From Hungatella sp. UBA5982 (GTDB taxonomy: Bacteria > Bacillota > Clostridia > Lachnospirales > Lachnospiraceae), in contig DJBG01000016.1 in the NCBI GenBank assembly GCA_002429965.1, positions 7,672-14,554 on the forward strand: a stretch of DNA of 6,883 bases, given 5' to 3'. Numbering within the stretch: the stretch's first letter is position 1; every line of letters begins with the position of its first letter. The position numbers and the translations under genes are program-made. Positions 1 through 6,006 of this stretch are shown here, piece after piece. The notes beneath the pieces are model-generated. The model saw only the letters and a program-made list of their open reading frames with translations. It did no database searches and was not told the origin of the DNA.

Positions 1-725
1 AGAATATATCCAACAAGGCCGATTGCCAGCATTCCGACCATAATCTGAACGGTATTTCCATTGGTCATTCCCATAACGATTAACCAGCCGACACCTTCAT
101 CGGAACGTACCATTTCAGCTCCTACCACAGCAGACCAGCCTGCTGTAATCGCAATCTGAAGACCTGCGAAAATATAAGGAACCGAGGAAGGAAGAACAAC
201 ACGAAAGAACACCTGACGCTCTGATGCGCCTAACATTCTGGCTGCTCCCAGTAAAACAGGATCTACATTTTTCGTACCATCGTATGTATTCACTGTAATA
301 AAACAAAAACACCCCAGAAAAATAATAAAGAACTTACTCTGATCTCCAAGCCCAAACCACAGTATTGACATAGGAATCCAGGCCAAAGGCGGTATCGGAC
401 GGATAAATTCAAATATGGGCTTTACAATTGCTTCTACAGACTTGGAATACCCCATTGAAACTCCCAAAGTAATCCCGGTCAGCGTTGCGAAAAAGAAGGC
501 AACACCCACTCTGTACAGACTGACACCAATGTGTACCATCATGGTGTGCCTGCCAATGGGGACAGTAAAGCTTTCGAAGAATTTAATGATTATCTCTGAG
601 GCAGGAGGGAGAAACATCCTGGCATTTGTAAACCTGGCTACCAGTTCCCACAAAAGCAGCAGAGATCCAAAGGCAATCACAGTCATAAAAACTTCAATGT
701 TTTTTCTGAACAATCTGGCTGCCAT
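1..725 (-). CDS. ABC transporter permease, SsuC/TauC class (second permease, 3' end cut by window edge)
   Basis: Inner-membrane subunit of an importer of the nitrate/sulfonate/taurine class; 241 codons are visible before the window ends. The reading frame opens with MAARLFRKNIEVFM and a first membrane segment around residues 12-30. The conserved FIRPIPPLAWIP stretch follows at about 107-118, and the cytoplasmic EAA loop (GAARMLGASERQ, ending in VVLP) lies at about 160-183, where the ATPase would dock. Family members are usually 250-270 residues, so only a short C-terminal tail is missing. The ATG at 725-723 comes 2 bases after the TAG of the upstream permease. A GGGAGGG Shine-Dalgarno lies inside the end of that gene, implying translational coupling. 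It is clearly paralogous to the neighbouring permease: about 23 of 36 residues are identical over the segment starting at the KP(I/L)F motif. The substrate is not determinable; the ATPase gene is probably the next one to the left. Confidence 0.94.
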   Translation of the reverse strand, partial: MAARLFRKNIEVFMTVIAFGSLLLLWELVARFTNARMFLPPASEIIIKFFESFTVPIGRHTMMVHIGVSLYRVGVAFFFATLTGITLGVSMGYSKSVEAIVKPIFEFIRPIPPLAWIPMSILWFGLGDQSKFFIIFLGCFCFITVNTYDGTKNVDPVLLGAARMLGASERQVFFRVVLPSSVPYIFAGLQIAITAGWSAVVGAEMVRSDEGVGWLIVMGMTNGNTVQIMVGMLAIGLVGYI

Positions 726-727
726 GG

Positions 728-1513
728 CTATTTCCCTCCCTTTACGAACTTATTCTGCAATTTTTCCAGTATATAGGATAACAAAAAACCAATCACTCCT
801 ATTGTGATCATTCCTACTAAAATCACATCTGGCCGTCCCAGCATTCTTGCTACCTGAATCATATAACCCAGACCTCTTGTTGCTGCCAGAAGCTCTGCCG
901 CTACCAGAGCAACCCAGGAGGACCCCAGTGCAAGTCTTAATCCTGTAAAAATCATTGGAAGTGCAGTAGGAATAGCCACTTTAAATAACATCTGCTTATT
1001 AGAAGCACCAAAGGTACTTGCAACCCATAGGTGAACCCGGCTGGTTCTCTTGATTCCTGCATAGGCGTTGATGGTAGCACTGATAAAAGCAGCAAAAAAT
1101 ATAATTCCAACCTTTGACCAGTAACCAATTCCCAGCCACAGAATCATCAAAGGAATCCAGGCAAGCGCGGGAATCGGTCGTATTACATCAAACAATGGCT
1201 TGGCAAACAGCTCAAATTTCCTGCTCCATGCCATGGCAATCCCCAGAGGCACACCAATGACTACTCCAACGGTATAACCTCCCAGTGCAATTTTCATACT
1301 GGCTCCTATATGCTGGAGAAGGGTCGCTCCATCCGGATTGACCCCTCCTGTTAATTTATATAGAAATGTATTCAGTACCTTTGCCGGACTGGGAAGCATC
1401 ATGGGAGAGAGCAGGTTCAAAATATCCGTTACCAGCTCCCAGATAAAGAGCACAGTAAGAACAGAGCATACTGACATCAGCCAGTATTTATATTTTGCTT
1501 TCTCCTTCTTCAT
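728..1513 (-). CDS. ABC transporter permease, SsuC/TauC class (first permease)
   Basis: Membrane subunit of the same importer, 261 residues from the preferred start, which is the usual length for this family. It has a lysine-rich N-terminus and a first membrane helix at about 10-30. The periplasmic-side loop (MLPSPAKVL) is at about 39-48, the IRPIPALAWIPL stretch at 111-122, and the EAA loop (VASTFGASNKQM to VAIP) at about 164-182. A last helix precedes the basic tail ending KFVKGGK. Two in-frame ATGs exist, at 1519 and 1513. The GGAGG at 1525-1521 is only 1 base from the first but 7 bases from the second, so 1513 (MKKEKAKYKYW) is the better start. The binding-protein stop overlaps this Shine-Dalgarno (TAGGAGG), so the genes are tightly coupled. 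With the next permease it probably forms a heterodimeric channel (inference). Confidence 0.94.
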   Translation of the reverse strand: MKKEKAKYKYWLMSVCSVLTVLFIWELVTDILNLLSPMMLPSPAKVLNTFLYKLTGGVNPDGATLLQHIGASMKIALGGYTVGVVIGVPLGIAMAWSRKFELFAKPLFDVIRPIPALAWIPLMILWLGIGYWSKVGIIFFAAFISATINAYAGIKRTSRVHLWVASTFGASNKQMLFKVAIPTALPMIFTGLRLALGSSWVALVAAELLAATRGLGYMIQVARMLGRPDVILVGMITIGVIGFLLSYILEKLQNKFVKGGK

Positions 1514-1520
1514 TTCCATT

Positions 1521-1525
1521 CCTCC
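1521..1525 (-). promoter_or_regulatory. Ribosome binding site that decides the first permease start
   Basis: On the minus strand GGAGG overlaps the last two bases of the binding-protein stop codon TAG. It stands 7 bases before the ATG at 1513 but only 1 base before the ATG at 1519. A 7-base gap is near optimal, so initiation at 1513 is favoured over the longer form. Confidence 0.75.
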
Positions 1526-2607
1526 TAATTGTTTTTAACGAATTCCGGATCAATATTTTTGTCAAACTTATCTATGAGCTCAGGCTCCAGCTGACCAAGG
1601 CTTATATAAAATTCTCCAAGCTCTCTGGCAAAGCTGCCCAGTTCACGATTGCTCCAGTCTTCTGCAGTAATAAACTGAACTCTGCCTAAATCACTGACAC
1701 AGCTTTCTCTTGTAGTCTCTGCACCTGCTTCTTTTAAAAATTCTACCATCAGATCTGCTGCCATATCAGTATCTTCATTCAGCGCCTTACAGGCCTCCAT
1801 AATACAGTTCATGTATTTCTGAACCAGTTCCGGTTTTCCTTCCACTGCTTTTCTGTTAGCAACTACCATATCTACATATCTTGTTCCAAGATCAGCCAGA
1901 TTGCCTACCTGAACCATACCGTCATCCACTGCTTCAAAAAATGTGGGAACGTTAAGGGCTACCGCATCACACTGATTTGCCTGTAGAGCCTGATAAGCCT
2001 GGGCGGTATCCATATTAACAATATTTACATCTGTAATTCCAAGCCCCAGCTTCTCCAGCCATTTTAATGTGGTAAAATGCTGTGCTGTTCCTATAGGCAG
2101 GAGAATTGTGGCTCCCTTTACAGTCTCAGGACTGCCAAGTACATTGGGGTAAGAAGGATTGTAACCCTTAGCACTTGCAATAGCAGAATCAGGCTTTACA
2201 AATACCCCCAGACCGTCGGTAGACTCCAGAACTTCTCCTATAATCATCATGTCATAATTGGCGACACCTGTCACTGCTGCTGCACCCATTGCCCCAACAT
2301 CCCATAAATCTGCTGCCAATGCTTCATTCATCGGTGCACCCGTAGCAAACATAACTGTTTCCATTTTAAAACCAGCTTTTTCATCCAGCTTATTCTTCTT
2401 AATATACTCTGTGGGCAGACTGGTGATAAAAGGCATCATAGCAACTCTTAACACAGGTAAATCTCCTGCTGCCTCTGTACTTGAATTCCCTCCGCTTCCT
2501 TCTGATTGAACAGAAGCATTTCCGCCTCCCTTTCCACAAGCTGTCAGTGCCATGGTAAGTGCCATAACCACTGCTGCAATCTTCATTACTCTTTTGCTTT
2601 TTCTCAT
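1525..2607 (-). CDS. ABC transporter substrate-binding lipoprotein, NrtA/SsuA/TauA-like
   Basis: Extracytoplasmic binding protein of 360 residues that captures a small ligand and delivers it to the two permeases encoded downstream. The N-terminus is a lipoprotein signal: MRKSKR, a hydrophobic core at 9-22, and the lipobox LTAC with Cys24 as the lipidated residue. A Gly/Ser/Asn-rich flexible linker runs to about residue 48. The mature fold starts at LPVLRVAMMPF (about 50-60). Features typical of the SsuA/TauA/NrtA clan follow: an EALAADLWDVGAMG segment (95-108), a GTAQHFTTLKWLEKLGL ligand-loop region (173-189) and a QALQANQCDAVAL hinge region (206-218). The start is supported by GAGGAGG 7 bases before the ATG. 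It is the first gene of its transcription unit, after a 384-bp gap with a terminator upstream. The ligand is not readable; sulfonates or sulfate esters are plausible from the neighbouring sulfatase, but nitrate-, taurine- or thiamine-precursor-type ligands share this fold. Confidence 0.93.
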   Translation of the reverse strand: MRKSKRVMKIAAVVMALTMALTACGKGGGNASVQSEGSGGNSSTEAAGDLPVLRVAMMPFITSLPTEYIKKNKLDEKAGFKMETVMFATGAPMNEALAADLWDVGAMGAAAVTGVANYDMMIIGEVLESTDGLGVFVKPDSAIASAKGYNPSYPNVLGSPETVKGATILLPIGTAQHFTTLKWLEKLGLGITDVNIVNMDTAQAYQALQANQCDAVALNVPTFFEAVDDGMVQVGNLADLGTRYVDMVVANRKAVEGKPELVQKYMNCIMEACKALNEDTDMAADLMVEFLKEAGAETTRESCVSDLGRVQFITAEDWSNRELGSFARELGEFYISLGQLEPELIDKFDKNIDPEFVKNN

Positions 2608-2657
2608 ATTATATCCTCCTCGTATAATAAGTTTGTAGCATTCTCACCTATCCTGTT

Positions 2658-2729
2658 TACAAATGGAAATACGAATTCATTCGACTTGCCGCAACCAACT
2701 CTTTTTTTCTTTCGTATTTTCCTCTTGTA
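2658..2729 (-). promoter_or_regulatory. Long imperfect stem-loop in the importer mRNA leader
   Basis: On the transcribed strand the arm at 2729-2711 pairs with the arm at 2675-2658. There are 17 pairs: six at the base (one G-U), an A-A mismatch, four pairs, one bulged A, then seven pairs (ATACGAA with TTCGTAT). The loop is 35 bases (2710-2676) and begins A-rich. The base of the stem falls within a base or two of the start point predicted from the TATAAT at 2740-2735. The mRNA would therefore begin with this hairpin, roughly 50 bases before the binding-protein ATG. Possible roles are 5'-end protection of the mRNA or a regulatory leader. It does not match a riboswitch class that I recognise. 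Confidence 0.45.
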
Positions 2730-2734
2730 TTATG

Positions 2735-2790
2735 ATTATATAATAGCCATTGTTCCTCTGTTTTTTTATTATTTTATTTTTCTTTTGTTT
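2735..2790 (-). promoter_or_regulatory. Candidate promoter of the importer genes
   Basis: A perfect TATAAT lies at 2740-2735 on the minus strand, placing a start near 2728 and a leader of about 120 bases. The hexamer 17 bases upstream (AAACAG, 2763-2758) bears little resemblance to TTGACA, and there is no TGn extension. Upstream lies an A-rich run (about 2761-2790) that resembles an UP element. A good -10 with a poor -35 fits an activator-dependent promoter, and the AraC-type regulator encoded nearby is the obvious candidate (inference). AT-rich DNA yields chance TATAAT boxes, so confidence is limited. Confidence 0.4.
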
Positions 2791-2830
2791 TTCGGATGGA
2801 TTTTGCTGAAATGAAATTGTTGTCTTTTCT

Positions 2831-2883
2831 AATTCTGACATTTGTTTTGTTATTATGACAGAATTCTGTTGTTGTGGAATTCT
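2831..2883. promoter_or_regulatory. Candidate regulator binding region: palindrome and repeated AATTCT(G)
   Basis: AATTCTG occurs at 2831-2837 and 2862-2868, a 31-bp period (about three helical turns), and AATTCT recurs at 2878-2883. The middle copy lies within the perfect 12-bp palindrome ACAGAATTCTGT (2858-2869). TGACA also repeats at 2836-2840 and 2856-2860, 20 bp apart. AraC-family regulators bind direct repeats spaced by about two helical turns, so this may be an operator for the adjacent regulator. The distance, about 100-155 bp upstream of the predicted start, is rather far for a class II activator site. No experimental motif is matched. Confidence 0.3.
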
Positions 2884-2936
2884 CCTCCTGCGGCGGTTGC
2901 ACCTTTCCATTCATTTGTGAGGAATTTCTATTACAC

Positions 2937-2972
2937 AAAAAGATGACCGCTCAGTTAACGGCTGGCGGTCAT
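2937..2972 (-). terminator. Intrinsic terminator after the sulfatase gene
   Basis: Nineteen bases past the sulfatase TAA the minus strand has ATGACCGC (2972-2965) and its exact complement GCGGTCAT (2950-2943). An inner CAG/CTG pairing extends the stem past a single bulged base and leaves a 7-base loop. A C and five U follow (2942-2937). The GC-rich 8-bp stem plus U run is a standard Rho-independent terminator. It separates the regulator-sulfatase unit from the importer unit. Confidence 0.85.
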
Positions 2973-2991
2973 ACAATATCATCCCCTCTTC

Positions 2992-4485
2992 TTAGAATCC
3001 GTATCGTTCCAGCATCTCCGAAGGACACTGGTTTTCCTTCATACGTTTTCTCATTAAATGGATCATTCTTTTTTCTGCTGCTTCATCCTCAATGGGCGAT
3101 TCCTGATTCGGATCTTTTTCTAAATCAAACAACATCGTAGGATATGTATTTTGCCCGGCTTCTCTTCCATAGGGAATCTGCATAACAGGCAGTTCCTTTG
3201 TAAATGAAAATCCATCTGACAAAGTCATCTGCTTTAATTCTTCCTCTTTTATAAAAGCTCTGCGTCCTCCATGGCGAGTGGGCATCAAAGTATACTGATA
3301 AATCTTTGTCTCATAATTTACAGGACTTCTCATATAAACATAGCGTCCGTCTGTACAGTTTATCTGGCCTCCATAGATCCCGAAGAGAGCAGCTTCCCGT
3401 ATGGCTTTATCTTCCTGAATTACAGACTGAAGGGGAACGCCCTCCATATCTTTTGGAAGTTCCAGCCCAAATTGTTTCAATATGGTTGCAGGCAGATCAA
3501 TGGTCTGCACCAGACTTTTTACCCTTTTCCCCCTTATTCCAGTGACCGGGTCCCATATGAATAAAGGAATCCTGGCCACTTCATTATAAAACGGACAGTG
3601 ACATTTGGCCCATTGCCCATGTTCAGACAGAAGGAACCCATGGTCTGTATTAACAATGAGCATTGTATCCTTCCACATATCGTACTCATCCATCAGATTC
3701 AGGATCTCGCCCAGCTTTTCATCACACATAGACAACAGAGCTCCATATTCTGACCTCAAATGAAGAATTTCCTCTGGTGTATCACTCTCATTAAGTTTTC
3801 TGTAATCCGGCCAGTCATAAACAGCTCCATTGTAAGTATGGGGAAACAGTTTTTTAAACTTATCATGAGTAAAAAACGGCTCATGGGGATCAAAGGTTTC
3901 TATCTGCAAAAACCACTGGTCTGCATTGTGGTTGGTACTGATAAATTCTTTTCCAGCTTCAAACGTTTTACTCTGGGGCTGCTTCTCTTCTGTATCTAAA
4001 TAGGATCTGTTAACAAAATCCTGGGGAACCCAGTTGTGCTCCCAGCTGTCAGCAATTCCATCACACCGGTTTTTATATTCCTTTGGAGATTTCTTCTCTC
4101 CTGCAACACCTTTCCATGCATCTCCCTCCTGTCCCCGGAATCCTTCCCATGTTCTGTATCTGGTATGGTAGGTTGCTCCGCCATCTTCAAAATAATGGTA
4201 ATGATCTGTAGCAATATGGGTATGAATGCCATTGTGATTTAACAGCTCAGTCATAGAATCATCAAAAGGCTCTAATGGTCCCCAGCTTCGATGGAGAAAA
4301 TTATATCTCCCAGTGTGCAGTTCCCGCCGCGCAGGCATACAGGGAAGACTGCCGGCATAACAATTATCAAAAGTAACCGAATGTTCTGCCAGTCTGTTAA
4401 AATTAGGAGTTTTTACAAATCTTCCTCCATAGGATTCCAGCATATTTCTATTTAAAGAATCAAACATAACCATCAATACTCTCAT
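2992..4485 (-). CDS. Cytoplasmic type I sulfatase (formylglycine-dependent, cysteine type)
   Basis: Alkaline-phosphatase-superfamily hydrolase of 497 residues, a normal length, expected to cleave a sulfate ester to alcohol and sulfate. The signature CMPAR at 49-53 fits CxPxR. Cys49 would be oxidised to formylglycine, in anaerobes by a radical-SAM maturase, which is not in this window. Metal-site candidates are Asp9 on the first strand and Asp281-His282 in NTDHGFLLSEHGQWAK, with Lys294 nearby. FDPHEPF (198-204) supplies a probable active-site His201. The usual Asp-Asp at the first strand is Asp9-Ser10 here, and the DHG form resembles choline sulfatases and phosphonate monoester hydrolases, so other esters are possible. 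There is no signal peptide: the protein begins MRVLMVMFDSLN directly on the first strand, so it acts in the cytoplasm. A GAGGGGAG Shine-Dalgarno overlaps the end of the regulator gene, and only 6 bases separate the two genes. The substrate is unknown. Confidence 0.93.
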   Translation of the reverse strand: MRVLMVMFDSLNRNMLESYGGRFVKTPNFNRLAEHSVTFDNCYAGSLPCMPARRELHTGRYNFLHRSWGPLEPFDDSMTELLNHNGIHTHIATDHYHYFEDGGATYHTRYRTWEGFRGQEGDAWKGVAGEKKSPKEYKNRCDGIADSWEHNWVPQDFVNRSYLDTEEKQPQSKTFEAGKEFISTNHNADQWFLQIETFDPHEPFFTHDKFKKLFPHTYNGAVYDWPDYRKLNESDTPEEILHLRSEYGALLSMCDEKLGEILNLMDEYDMWKDTMLIVNTDHGFLLSEHGQWAKCHCPFYNEVARIPLFIWDPVTGIRGKRVKSLVQTIDLPATILKQFGLELPKDMEGVPLQSVIQEDKAIREAALFGIYGGQINCTDGRYVYMRSPVNYETKIYQYTLMPTRHGGRRAFIKEEELKQMTLSDGFSFTKELPVMQIPYGREAGQNTYPTMLFDLEKDPNQESPIEDEAAEKRMIHLMRKRMKENQCPSEMLERYGF

Positions 4486-4491
4486 AATTTT

Positions 4492-6006
4492 TTACTCCCC
4501 TCTTCTGTATTCATAGGGATTGACCCCATAACGTTTTTTAAAGGTTGTGGAAAAATAACTTACATTAGGATATCCTACTGATTCTCCAATCTTCTGAACA
4601 CGTTCTGTTGTGTGAGACAGCAGATAGGCGGCTTTCTTAAGCCTTATCTCCGAGATAAAGGCACTATAAGTACAGCCCACCTCTTCCTTAAAGATTCTGG
4701 ATAAATACTCAGGATTTAGATGGACCTTCTGGGAAACCATTTCCAGGCTGATGGCTTCACTGTAATGCTTTCTCACATAATCAACGGCTACGGCTACCCC
4801 TTTGGACAATCTTCTTTCGTCTACATCCTGATATGCTAACACATTTTTGATAAACTCTAAAACTCTGCACCGGGATTCTGCATAGTCTGTGGCTCTATAG
4901 ACCCGGCTTTTTTCTTCTAAAAGCATATGATGCATCAGCTGTGCATCCTCTTCTGCAAACCGCATATATGCCATTTCCATTGCATCACAGCAAAAGGCAG
5001 TAAAACCACTGATAGGAACCCCTGTATCTTTCCTGGCTTCTTCCATGGTTTCTTCCGTTTTTCCATAAAATTTGTCGCTTTGCACATCATACAATTCCCG
5101 TCTTTTCTTTCGGAAAACAGACTCCCACTTTGATTCCTTTTTCCTGATTTCACTTCCGTTGGTCTTAGCCTGCCAAACCTTTATTTTCCCTTCATAATAT
5201 CCCTGTCCCAAACCATAAACTGCCTGAACAATGGCATCGGATACACTGCTTAAATGTTCCGTTATGGTGCTGACTCCTGCCATACAGCTGTTATTTGAAA
5301 CAATTGCAGAAGCATACTCATACAAAATCAGATTCTTCTTAAGCTCTGTTAAATCCCTTGCCAGATTACCAATAATCACATAGGTATATCTGTCATACTC
5401 AAAGCTAGCCACATGGCGGACATAGGCGTTCTGAGGCAGAACAAAATCTTTCATTAAATCCTGTTTCCAGACAGCTATGGAAAACAGTCCTCCATCTCTC
5501 CATCTGATATTACACTCTCTCAGCTGCCTGATATCATCCTCTTCCAATGGGCCGTCTTTTCTTAAAATATCACTAATTATGGAGTGCTGCTGCCCTGTAC
5601 TCTCCGTTTCTCCGCGAACTTCTTTTGAACCCGTTCTTTTTATTTGCAGTTCCAGCTTAGAAAGCATCTCCTGAAAAGACTGTTGATTCATCTCTGTTTT
5701 CAGCAAATAATCGTCACCACCCTGGCGAATGGCTTCCCGCACCAGATCGAAATCTGCAAAAGCAGTCAGCAATATGACGATCGTTCTGGGATTCAGCTTT
5801 TTAATCTCCTTTAAAAGCTCTAAACCTCCCATGAGAGGCATTTTTATATCTGTGAATACGATATCAGCCCCTTTTTCTATAAAAATTGACAGAGCCTGCT
5901 CTCCGTTATGCGCACAGCCTGCCAGCTCACAGCCCGGATAGCTCTGAATACAAAACTGCAGCCACTCACAAATCATTCTTTCATCATCTACAATCAGTAT
6001 TTTCAT
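4492..6006 (-). CDS. Two-component response regulator, YesN-like (receiver plus AraC-type DNA-binding domain)
   Basis: Transcription regulator of 504 residues. The receiver domain covers about 1-120, with acidic pocket Asp7-Asp8, phosphorylation site Asp53 in FTDIKMP, Thr81 and Lys103 (YLLKTEM). A long middle region (about 125-395) of unassigned function follows, as is common in YesN-type regulators. The C-terminal AraC domain (about 402-504) has two helix-turn-helix units: one in LEMVSQKVHLNPEYLSRIFK (about 421-440), the other around IGESVGYPNVSYFSTTFKKR, ending in the family hallmark GVNPYEYRR. The ATG at 6006 overlaps the kinase stop (ATGA) with AGAGGA upstream, so kinase and regulator are translationally coupled. 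The sulfatase follows after 6 bases, so the regulator probably controls its own operon and/or the importer promoter (inference). The ligand or signal is unknown. Confidence 0.95.
   Translation of the reverse strand: MKILIVDDERMICEWLQFCIQSYPGCELAGCAHNGEQALSIFIEKGADIVFTDIKMPLMGGLELLKEIKKLNPRTIVILLTAFADFDLVREAIRQGGDDYLLKTEMNQQSFQEMLSKLELQIKRTGSKEVRGETESTGQQHSIISDILRKDGPLEEDDIRQLRECNIRWRDGGLFSIAVWKQDLMKDFVLPQNAYVRHVASFEYDRYTYVIIGNLARDLTELKKNLILYEYASAIVSNNSCMAGVSTITEHLSSVSDAIVQAVYGLGQGYYEGKIKVWQAKTNGSEIRKKESKWESVFRKKRRELYDVQSDKFYGKTEETMEEARKDTGVPISGFTAFCCDAMEMAYMRFAEEDAQLMHHMLLEEKSRVYRATDYAESRCRVLEFIKNVLAYQDVDERRLSKGVAVAVDYVRKHYSEAISLEMVSQKVHLNPEYLSRIFKEEVGCTYSAFISEIRLKKAAYLLSHTTERVQKIGESVGYPNVSYFSTTFKKRYGVNPYEYRRGE

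Larger units (their letters stand above)
2608..2991. other. Intergenic control region between the sulfatase and the importer genes
   Basis: This 384-bp stretch holds no convincing gene. From the sulfatase side it contains an intrinsic terminator (2937-2972), a TTTGTG/CACAAA inverted repeat (2914-2939), an orphan AGGAGGAG (2882-2889), three AATTCT copies including a 12-bp palindrome (2831-2883), A-rich DNA on the minus strand (about 2761-2815), a TATAAT (2735-2740) and a leader hairpin (2658-2729). It ends in the strong Shine-Dalgarno of the binding-protein gene (2615-2621). A minus-strand open frame of 77 codons (2677-2910) is low in complexity, mostly Lys/Arg/Gln/Ile, and is judged not to be a gene. 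Confidence 0.8.

Noticed and set aside
415..807. A 130-codon plus-strand open frame
   Set aside because: It lies opposite the two permease genes, whose membrane helices and EAA loops are unmistakable; it has no recognisable domain and is a shadow frame.
2608..2730. A known riboswitch (for example SAM or T-box) in the importer leader
   Set aside because: No conserved core of a class I can recall is visible, and no terminator or Shine-Dalgarno-sequestering helix follows the hairpin.
2506..2814. A 102-codon plus-strand open frame rich in Phe, Leu and Ile that could pass for a small membrane protein
   Set aside because: Hydrophobicity comes from T-rich intergenic DNA; the frame starts inside the binding-protein signal-peptide region on the opposite strand, and no ribosome binding site is evident.
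2677..2910. A 77-codon minus-strand open frame (Met-Glu-Arg-Cys start) in the intergenic region
   Set aside because: Composition is low complexity (Lys, Arg, Gln, Ile runs from A-rich DNA), there is no Shine-Dalgarno before its ATG at 2910, and it runs across the candidate promoter and leader hairpin.
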